This document shows positions 56,370 through 64,000 of a stretch of 64,000 nt of DNA, one piece after another (position 1 is the stretch's first letter; each line of letters opens with the position of its first letter). This DNA is from Rheum nobile (taxonomy: Eukaryota > Streptophyta > Magnoliopsida > Caryophyllales > Polygonaceae). A program made the position numbers and the translations under genes. The notes beneath the pieces are model-generated. The model was given only the letters and a program-made list of their open reading frames with translations, had not been told where the DNA came from and searched no databases. Location of the stretch: contig WOAB01000606.1 of NCBI GenBank assembly GCA_027886185.1, forward strand, positions 2,108,001 through 2,172,000, in the 5' to 3' direction.

Positions 56370-56945
56370 ATTCCTTGGCGGATCTCTAGTCGCCTTTTAT
56401 TTCTTGTACCCCCCACTTGGTAGGAAATTTTATCGTCTGGTGGTAAGTGGAAGGTACAGCTTTCATGGCGTGGATCCAGGGTCTGCCAGGATTGCGTTGT
56501 ATGTGGATGGACAGTCGAGTATTTAGAATTTTACATGTTGGTTGACTCCACCGGCGTACGTTGTTAACACGATTTCGCCCTGGGTGTACTTAACTTCTCC
56601 ACTGAATCCGACTAATAGGGTGGAGTTTCTGGTTAAGTCGTCCTCGCTTAAACCCATTCCTTTTAAGGCGTCCAGTGTCAACAAGTTGGTGGAGCTGCCT
56701 ATGTCAATGAGAACGCGACGGATAAGGCAATTGCTAATTGAGAGTGAGATTACCAAACCGTCGTGGTGGTCGCCCAGTTCTTGAGCCTCCGAATCATCGA
56801 AGGTGATGGTCGGAGCGTCGAAGATTTGTAATTGTCTTGTCTCTACCTGGGTTGGTTTGTTGCCTCTGATTTTCTCGAGCATGTCTTTTGGCGGCTGAGT
56901 ACGTGTTTTCACATACGTCCGACCCTCCTGAAATGGTGTTAACAA
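56370..56945 (-). pseudogene. Aspartic protease of the Tat element
   Basis: Minus frame 56945-56523: VLIDIGSSTNLLTLDALKGMG, with DIGSS at the active site where the family has D-T-G-S, and LTTYAGGVNQHVKF. It overlaps the gag end in another frame, with a shift near 56880. After the stop at 56523, DCPSTYNAI and then WIHAMKAVPSTYHQ-like residues appear in different frames, so more indels follow up to RT. The protease would cut Gag and Pol. Confidence 0.7.
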
Positions 56946-58581
56946 TTTTTGTAGGAATCAGAGAGGACGGTTTGTCGGATGTTACCTGGTCCCTTCGATC
57001 GAGGGTCGCTTTAGCTTTATCCGAGATGACGTCGCGTAGTAGCCCTTGCGCGAGGAGTCTCGCGACTTCTTTGCGAAGGGCTATGCATTCGTCCGTCGAG
57101 TGCCCGTGATCTCCGTGAAACTCGCACCATCGGTTCATGTCTTTCCGGACGTCTGGCTTGTCACTCTTCTGAGGCCATCTTACTTCTTTTCCGTACTTGT
57201 CGAAGCTTTTTACGAGCTCCGATATGGATATGTTGAAGTTGTAGGAGTGAAGCTTCGGGGGAAGAGCGGGGTTGTTTCGCCAATTTTGGGTCATGTCGTA
57301 AAAATTGTTTACCTGACCGTGGTCGTTTCGACCTTTTGGGTATGGCTGGTCTCTCCGATCATGCCGACCGTCCGAAGATGCCTTTCGGTCGGTTCGATTG
57401 GGACTCTTGTTTGTCTTGGAGGGTTCCTCGTCTTCTTCGAGTCTGACTTGTGCCATGGTCTTGGCTTGTACGTCTTCGAAACTTCGGAAAGGGTACTTGG
57501 TCAGCTCGCGGTAGAGTTCGCTACCTCTGACCAGTCCTCGGCGAAATGCTTCGATCGACGTTGGGACGTCACAGTGCGGGATCGCGACCTTCTCTTTGTT
57601 GTACCTGTTAAGATAGTCCCTCAGGGGCTCGTTGCATCTCTGCACGATCATGTATAGGTCGCTCGACTGCTTTTCTAATCGACGACTGCTAGCGAACTGA
57701 ATTTTGAATGAATTGATCAGGTCGGCAAAGGAAGAGATGGAACCCTGTGGTAAATGCATAAGCCAAGTTAGTGCGGGTCCCGCGAGGGTCGTGCCAAAGC
57801 TTTTGCACATGACTGCTTCGCGGTTCCCTCTAGGGATCGAAATGGTCATTAATTTTTGCTTGTAAATTGAAACATGATCGTCTGGGTCCCCGGTCCCATC
57901 GTAGTTGGACATGTTGGGGATGTGGAACTTTTTCGGAATTTGGACGCATGCAATCGCCTCTGTGAAAGGCGAGTCTTCGTATCCATCGATTGCCTCTCTC
58001 TCGATCGGTTGGGGAACTCCTGGGATCCGTGCGATACGGTCATCTAGAGTCTTCATGTGTTCATTGACGGCTTGTTGTATGATGGCCTGTAGATCGACTG
58101 GTCCCGTTGCCTATGGATGGGTTGCTCGAGTCCCGAGGGGCTCGGCCGCAGAGTTTGGCATGTTAGTCGTGACAAGAGTGACCAGAGGAGTTTGAAACAT
58201 ACCAGTGTGCTGGGAAGCATTGGTCTCCATTACGGGTGCTACGTCTGCTCCGTCCAGATCGAGTCGCGTGGACAGTCCTTCCGTGTTGACTATATGTCTT
58301 GACCCTCTGGGGATTGATGAGGACGTTTGTACCTGTGATCTTAAAAATTCGTTCTCACGGGTTAGTCGAGAAATTTCCGATTCAGACTGAGTACTTAGCG
58401 TTTCGGTTCTGGTCCATCGTTGGGCCAGTTCTTCTTGAAGGACGCTCATGGCTTTTGCAAGCTCTTGTATCCGCAATTCCGCGATAGGTTGGGCATTGAC
58501 GTTCTCTTCCTGATTCTCGATTTGAACGTTGCTCTAGGTTGGGTCTTCATTGGAGATCACGGCGTTCTCTGAGCCAGTCAT
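56794..58581 (-). pseudogene. gag: Tat-type Gag, two TAG stops
   Basis: ATG at 58581 opens a 596-codon frame with TAG at 58534-58536 and 58111-58113. The N-terminal part has a helix (ELAKAMSVLQEELAQ). From 58056 the capsid region reads NYDGTGDPDDHV, TLAGPALTWLMHLP, RDYLNRYNKEKVAI and EAFRRGLVRGSELYRELTKYP. Further on lies the lineage-typical zinc motif WCEFHGDHGHSTDECIALRKEV. Both TAGs could be CAG changed by C to T. The frame runs out at 56794, where the protease frame has already started. Confidence 0.8.
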
Positions 58582-58633
58582 GGTGGAACGAGCTTTGGTT
58601 TTGATGATTGGATTGTTGATTGGCTAGATGCTC

Positions 58634-58650
58634 CATGGTGGGCGCCAAAT
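58634..58650 (-). other. Primer-binding site of the Tat element (minus strand)
   Basis: The complement reads TGGCGCCCACCATGG, starting three bases after the LTR. I did not assign a tRNA. Confidence 0.65.
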
Positions 58651-59244
58651 TGTTTTGGGCGAAAAAGATCAAACCGACCTGAATCGCTTAAAGAAGGGCA
58701 ACTAGACATTCAATAAAAGAGAGAATGTGACGAGTCGGGAGTATCGTGTGAGTTGGACTGGCCCCTCCGTGTAGAGGGTCGATCAAATCAAAGATGAGAG
58801 ATGTCGGACGCTTCAAATGTTAGAACAACGACTCCGAACCGATGAACTTAGATGAATATAGAGAGGGAGATGTAGTTGATTGTATTATTTCTGAGAGTAC
58901 CCGTTCTTTACAATGATCTTTAGAAACCCTTTATATACATTCAATCCTTAGGAAAATTTGGGCATTTACTCATCCGTGATCTTCGCTGGTCGACTTTAGT
59001 TGCCGGATTTTCCATAATCTTATGGCATTTATGAATCGATCTTGCAGGCTCGTAGCCGTTGTATGGGATCTGGACTTTTTCGTAACGCTCCCGATCATGG
59101 TGATGTCTTGTCTTTGGCTCCTATCGTCTGATTTTGGTCTCTTCGTCGTCTGGTTGTTTCGTCGACTGGTCGCTTCGACGAAAATAGATATCTTCGCGTT
59201 TTGGGCCGTTTCTTCTGAATGCCCACTAAAATCATGGCCCAACA
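58651..59244 (-). repeat. 5' LTR (minus orientation) of the Tat element
   Basis: 594 bp, same ends as 49343-49969. It lacks about 33 bp present near 49410-49440 in the other LTR, plus scattered substitutions. TATA complement at 58930-58939. Confidence 0.85.
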
Positions 59245-59497
59245 TTCACCACTGGAAGCCATGGCACTGCCTCCGCCATCTCCGATCACCACTTTTTCTT
59301 GTCATCCTCGTCCCCGGTGAAAACCCACAAACCAAATTTCTTGGCGCCATCACCTTCCCTCTCTCCATTTGATACCCTTTTATTACTAGCCCACCTCCCA
59401 AGTTTTTAAAATTTAAGCATTAATATTTTTAATTTTAATTAATAAAAAGTAACCTTCACCCAGATTGCTTACCAATGGAAGCCATGGCACTACCTTT
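59245..59497. other. Flank between two Tat elements, with a short duplication
   Basis: 59398-59490 (AATTAATAAAAAGTAACCTTCACCCAGATTG...GGAAGCCATGGCAC) resembles the flank at 49272-49342 joined to 59245-59265. So a stretch of about 95 bp was present twice before the 49343-59244 element inserted. No gene seen. Confidence 0.5.
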
Positions 59498-59963
59498 AGG
59501 GCCAGCAAATTTTAAGAATCAAGTAGATCGGTCCAATCATTTGAAGACGCGGGAAAACTCGCGGACTTGGGCGGAGGCGACGAAGACGTGGCGAGAGGTT
59601 GGAGAGAATCTCGGACGACCGGTAGGCGATCCAACGTCTCCCTCAAATCTCGGGGAAGCTTTACTGGATTAGTTGCAAAATTAGTATAAATACCATAAGA
59701 TTCCTAATGTAAGACACACTACGCCTGTTATCAAGAAACCCGAATACAATTGTACTCCTTTCCAGTGTTTTGAACAAGAAGTTCCTCTTCAATCAAGTTC
59801 TTTATTCAAGTATTTAAGCATCCGACGGCTAAATTCATCGACTCCTGAATCTTCCTACTCAAGAGAGATATGCTTATCCTTGTACTCATCAAATTTCATT
59901 CTTTTAATTATCATTTGGTTTGGATCGCCTCGATACTTTAATCTTGTTGTTGTCTAGTTACCC
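59498..59963 (+). repeat. Partial 5' LTR of the deleted Tat element
   Basis: Shares with 63542-64000 the order AAATCTCGG, ATTAGTATAAATA (TATA box, about 59682), and the end TTGTTGTCTAGTT-CCC. It is diverged. It breaks off at 59963, where integrase sequence begins. Confidence 0.55.
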
Positions 59964-59966
59964 CAT

Positions 59967-60895
59967 TCAGAGCTCTCAGAACAGGATACTATTGGCCGAC
60001 GATGAACAAAGACGCAACAGATTATGTCAAGAAGTGTGATGCTTGTCAACGACATGCGCCCATATCCCATCAACCATCGGAGATGCTACACCCAACGCTA
60101 GTACCTTGGACGTTCATGAGATGAGGAATGGACATCGTTGGAAAATTACCACCAGCATCAGGACAACGCGTCTTTTTTCTCGCTATGACTGATTATTTTT
60201 CTAAGTGGATTGAAGTTGAAGCATATCGAGAGGTAAAAGAAAAGTATGTCATTTCATTTAAAATGTAACATCCTATGTAGATTTGGCTTACCGTTAGAAA
60301 TCGTATGTGATAATGGCTCGTAATTCATCGGCAGCAGACGCGATCCTTTTGCAAACAATGGAACATCAATCTGATCGCATCCACACCACGATACCCACAG
60401 TCTAATGGACAAGCTGAGTCCAGTAACAAGATCATCAAAAACAATGTCAAGAAACGTCTCACAAGAGCAAAAGGAAGATGGGCGGACGAGCTCCCCTTAA
60501 TACTTTGGTCCGACAGGACCACCCCAAAGAACGCGACCGGTTAATCGCCCTTCTCTTTAGTCTATCGAAGCAAAGCAGTCATACCTGCTAAACTCCTCGT
60601 CCGAACAACCAGATATAGCTTACAAACTCTAGAACAAAACGACGTCGAGTTGTCTCATAATCTAGATACAACATATGAAATCAGGGAAAAAGCGAGGATA
60701 CGAATCGTAAGATATCAACAGCAAGTTGCAAGGAGTTACGGCAAGAACGTTCACGTCAGGGTCTTCAGAGTGAGAGATTGGGTCCTGAGGAATGTGTTCC
60801 AAAACACTAGGGATCCAGCCGATGGAAAACTCGCACCACAATGGGAAGGGCCATATCTCGTCAAAGAAATAGTCGGCCAAGGGGCATATTGACTC
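59967..60895 (+). pseudogene. Tat integrase remnant
   Basis: Reads RTGYYW-like GYYWPTMNKDAT, CDACQRHAP, then a TGA in place of Trp in the MRWGMD motif, KLPPASGQRVFFLAMTDYFSKWIEVEAYREVKEK, then two stops near 60268-60285, and the C-terminal module QWEGPYLVKEIVGQGAY ending at 60892. It is closest to the integrase at 53240-54373. It is clearly dead. Confidence 0.75.
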
Positions 60896-61448
60896 GAGAC
60901 AAAAGATGGTCAACCGCTACCATGAAGCTGGAACGCGACCCATCTAAAGTCGATCATTTCTAGACCTAACACTTTGCATGCAGTTAAAATTTATTCGATT
61001 ATGTTCAGTTGACCTTTAACTGACTTAAGCATCGGAGGGCCGCTGGGCTCACACCCAACTGTCACCCCTTTATCTTTTTTTCTTTTTTAAGCATTTTGAA
61101 CAGAAACACGATGAGAGGCCTCAAGACAAAATCAAGTTGATCAACATACAAAAACATTATCATACACAATGCTTACACATTACACAATCGACCGGTACAA
61201 CAAGGAGTGGAGGAACAATACAGAACACACCCTTACAAGACTTGTCCTGACGCTACAAAGGTGCATGTCTTATAGAAATACAATTACACTCCTCCCTGGA
61301 ATTACACGACAAGTCATAGAACTAACGATTACAATTACAGGTCTACGCGACCAAAATCACACGACTCAACTAGGAAGCAACTGACAAGTCCACTTGCAAA
61401 ACAGAAAATAACGACGAGGTATGCAAACAACAACACATTCATATTAAA

Positions 61449-61474
61449 GTACGCGACCCGTGATGGTAGACGGG
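61449..61474 (-). other. Conserved hairpin, second copy
   Basis: GCGACCCG and CGGGTCGC with a 10-base loop, matching 52216-52241 in inverse orientation. Confidence 0.6.
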
Positions 61475-61619
61475 TCGCCAAAACCATTATCCATCCCATC
61501 TCCACGATAGGGCACAACATTTACGACATAAAACATTACAAAGTCTATGCGTCAACACACGACGCAAGAACACCAATGTCACCACATAACCCATAAGAAA
61601 GTTAAGATTCACCTGATTT

Positions 61620-63493
61620 CTAAACGGCATTTGCAGGAGCGACCACTTGATCCTTGGTCACCGAGGAGGTCGTCTCTAGCACATCCTTAGTAGCGCCCTT
61701 GTTCATCTCGAGATCATCCTCGCCCTTTTGTTCTCCTTCGCCCAAGCCGACAATTCTGAAGAGTTCAGCACCAAGATTCCCGTTGGGATAGAGGAGCTCC
61801 ATTTTCACCTTCTCATCCTCCATATTCCAAGTCGATTGCCCCTCGCGGCGTATTCCTCCATCATTTCTATGCGAGACTTGAGACAGAAGTAGGTGCCGAC
61901 GTCACTTGCAATATGTGCGCCCTTCACCTGGAGCACCTCGATGTCGATCTCGAGCTCTTCGACACGAGCCTGAGCTTCCTTCAACTTTCTCTCAGCATGG
62001 ACGAGTTTCCTCTCGACTGTCTTCATACAACTATTGACGGTAGCCAGTTGGGTCTCAGCCTGAGCAGCACGTTTGTCCGCCATGTCACTTAGTTCTTACA
62101 CAGTCGAAAAAGCCACCAAGGAATATTGGAGTGCCTATACACATACGGTCATGTATTCAGCTACCATATATAAATAAAAAAGGTGTCTTGAAAAATTACG
62201 TCTACACATACCTTCCGAGACAACGCCCTCGCTTCGTCAATAAGATCGGATGCAAATTCCCGATCTCCTTCGTGACGGTGGGGTCCAAAGTAAGGAGAAG
62301 ATCGCCTAGGGTCCTATCCTTGAGTTCAAACGTCGCCGGCTCGGCAGCCGCAATCGCCTTCTTTTTGGCTCCAGAAGTCTTCGATGACGGCGAGTCCAAA
62401 GCAATGATCTTGACCGAAGCCAACGCCTTCGCCGCCGAAATCTTTTGTTCTAAAAGACTCTTCCCAGAAACATGTGTTCTCGATCTCTCACCACAGGACA
62501 CTATCAAGAAAGCGCAACACAGTAAGCAAACGACTAGTCCAAAAAGCACCCAAACGCATACTTGTAGGAACGAACAGGTGCCTTTGGTCACAGAAGTAGA
62601 AGGCGTCAACATATTGAGGGTATTGGATGCCAGGAAGTTGATATTCTTGAAAGATCATTCTGCTTTTGGGAGAGAAAGCAAATCTTGGGTCTCCGCCTCA
62701 AAATCAGAATCTTCAGTCTCCTCCGGATCAGGAACTGAAACAAGAAACATGTGAGCAAAAGCTAAGAAGACATCTGACAAAAATCTAAAAAGTCAAATAC
62801 GATACATGTCATCCTCTAGTCCTTCAGCAAGAAAGAACAGTCGACACCCCCCTCGAGCGATTTCCACTCCATAAAGAATAAACGAGATCTCCACCCGCAA
62901 TCATTGACATTAAGGTTCAAAGCGATCGGCGATCTACCTTGCAGAAGGTGTAATTGAAATCTAGAAGACCCTTGACTACTCAAGTAATAAGAGTACCCTA
63001 AAGCGTCAAAGTCAAAATCGATATCGACACCATAAACCAATATGTTGACCACTCTCAAAAGACGCCATGCATGAGGCATGACTTGACAAGGAGCGAGTTT
63101 CAAGACGGCTAAGAAATTAAAAGAATGACCAATTCGAAAAGCGTACTCAAAGAAATAGACCCAACCTTCCCGACACCAGTCGGCACTCTCGCAAGGACGC
63201 GAAAGACGCACCACCGTCCCGGCGGGAAACTATCCCACTTCTAGAATCCTCTCCTACTTCGGTCGAGTCAGAATCTCGGCTAAAGAATCCTCTCGACTCA
63301 AAAGCTCTAAGGGGGCAAAGTCGATATCTTCCTCGTTGGGGCTGCAGGACGCAATCCGGCTGAATGTCTGCGAGAAAATCGGCAAACCTTCGGTCAATCT
63401 ACTAGTCCAATGACAGGATGCCACGTCGCCTGAATGTCTATGAGAAAATCGGCAAAGAAAGATTACGCTAGGAAGCAAAATCTGGAAGATCAA
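61620..63493 (-). pseudogene. Antisense multi-exon ORF, second copy
   Basis: Minus strand. Exon 1 spans about 63493-62816, with LSREDSLAEIL, WCREGWVYFFEYAFRIGHS and LKLAPCQVMPHAWRLL; TAG codons near 63232 and 63254 break it (the first aligns with a Gln codon CAA of the other copy). Acceptor TTGTTTCAG at 62735-62743 opens exon 2; TPSTSVTKGTCSF ends it. Acceptor TTGATAG opens exon 3 (SGKSLLEQK, LDSPSSKTSGAKKKA), which ends at a GTATGT donor; acceptor TGTGTAAG near 62092 opens exon 4 (coiled coil, KSRIEMMEEYA, LLYPNGNLGAELF). The splice sites agree with those at 50854, 51155, 51473 and 51595. Confidence 0.6.
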
Positions 63494-63541
63494 ACCGTCT
63501 CATCAACCGTCTTCTCCGGCCCAGTTTGATTTTAAGGCAAT

Positions 63542-64000
63542 TGTTGGGCCTCGTTTTTATCTGATCCACTGACCGGCCCAACCGATATGACCTGAAATTC
63601 TCTTCTAGAAGATCCGAGTAATGCAACTAATAAGGAGACGTTGGATAAGTTGAGAGGATCTTGGCCCAGTCAACGCTCTCCACAAATCTCGGATGAATCT
63701 ACTAACAAAATTAAGCCTAGAATTAGTATAAATATGGCAAGAATTATCATGTAAAGTCACGTTATCAATTCTGTCGAATACAAGTTATTATCTACTATTT
63801 TCTTACTTGCTATGAATCACTCTCTAGCTCAGTTCCTCATTCTAGTATTAAAGCGACCGTCGACCGAATCTTCATATTCGATTGTTCTCTCATCCTTGCA
63901 GATGAGCTTGTTCTATATTCGATTAAACTCATTTATTACATTATTAGGTTGATTTGGATTATTTAGATAAATTTAATCTCATTGTTGTCTAGTTGCCCTT
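63542..64000 (+). repeat. 3' LTR of the deleted Tat element, cut by window end
   Basis: Begins TGTTGGGCC, the same tip as the other Tat LTR read on its coding strand. A TATA box is at 63726-63733 (ATTAGTATAAATA). Confidence 0.7.

Larger units (their letters stand above)
49343..59244 (-). mobile_element. Complete Tat/Retand-like Ty3/Gypsy element with antisense spliced ORF
   Basis: LTRs of 627 and 594 bp inside the duplication TTCAC; minus orientation. From right to left: LTR, primer site TGGCGCCCACCATGG, gag (58581-56794), protease, RT, RNase H, a second RNase H, integrase (ends near 52955), then on the opposite strand an antisense gene (50254-52130), a purine tract and the 3' LTR. The second RNase H and the antisense ORF are marks of the Tat lineage. 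The coding frames hold several stops and at least three frameshifts, and the left LTR has about 33 bp more than the right, so it is an older, inactive copy. Confidence 0.85.
59498..64000 (+). mobile_element. Internally deleted Tat element, + strand, cut by window end
   Basis: A 5' LTR-like part (59498-59963) is joined directly to an integrase fragment (59967-60895), followed by the antisense ORF (63493-61620, minus) and a 3' LTR (63542 onward). gag to RT is missing. The layout mirrors the element at 49343-59244 in the opposite direction. The frames are full of stops. Confidence 0.7.

Noticed and set aside
61169..61384. Small + strand ORF
   Set aside because: It lies between integrase and antisense ORF in the non-coding spacer, with no counterpart in the related element.

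Overview
The window looks like nuclear DNA of a flowering plant, most likely a eudicot. There are no operons, rRNA or tRNA genes. Almost everything is nested LTR retrotransposons of typical plant lineages (Ty3/Gypsy Tekay/Del, Athila-like, Tat/Retand-like), a Mutator-like element (MULE), a LINE remnant and fragments of plant genes (a group IId WRKY, an SDE3-type helicase, a DUF1985/Ulp1 protease gene). I could not name the species, and I see no intact host gene.

Layout. 1-7986: the right part of a Tekay/Del chromovirus on the + strand, with gag, pol and a 3' LTR; its 5' LTR lies outside the window. 7987-11180: gene debris, with a WRKY IId first-exon fragment (+) and a LINE 3' fragment (-). 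11181-38258: a probable MULE, judged from degenerate terminal inverted repeats and an identical 11-bp flanking duplication (11170-11180 and 38259-38269). It carries a DUF1985/Ulp1 gene running right (20984-24010) and an SDE3-like RNA helicase gene running left (31146-28899). Three LTR elements sit inside it: a gag-only Tekay derivative (12443-20953, TSD ATTGA), a gag-protease element lacking RT (24011-28898, no TSD) and a young non-autonomous Athila-type element (32662-38256, TSD GTGTT, LTRs almost identical). 38258-46816: a minus-strand Tat element with antisense ORFs on the + strand and a 2.5-kb internal duplication. 46817-49342: AT-rich DNA with tandem repeats. 49343-59244: a complete Tat/Retand-like element on the - strand (TSD TTCAC) with gag, protease, RT, two RNase H domains, integrase and an intron-containing antisense gene. 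59245-64000: short flanking DNA, then a related internally deleted Tat element on the + strand with its own antisense ORF and a 3' LTR cut by the window end.

How it fits together. Every long coding frame is broken. Most of the breaks I could compare are TGA, TAG or TAA where a relative has, or the family expects, CGA, CAG or CAA, so they fit C-to-T decay of methylated cytosines. Several elements have lost their polymerase but kept gag, LTRs, primer site and polypurine tract, which is the layout of elements mobilised in trans. The observations most worth following are the MULE apparently carrying an RNA-silencing helicase, the loss of the 3' ends of both MULE-borne genes at one LTR element that has no target duplication, and the spliced-looking antisense gene conserved between two Tat copies.
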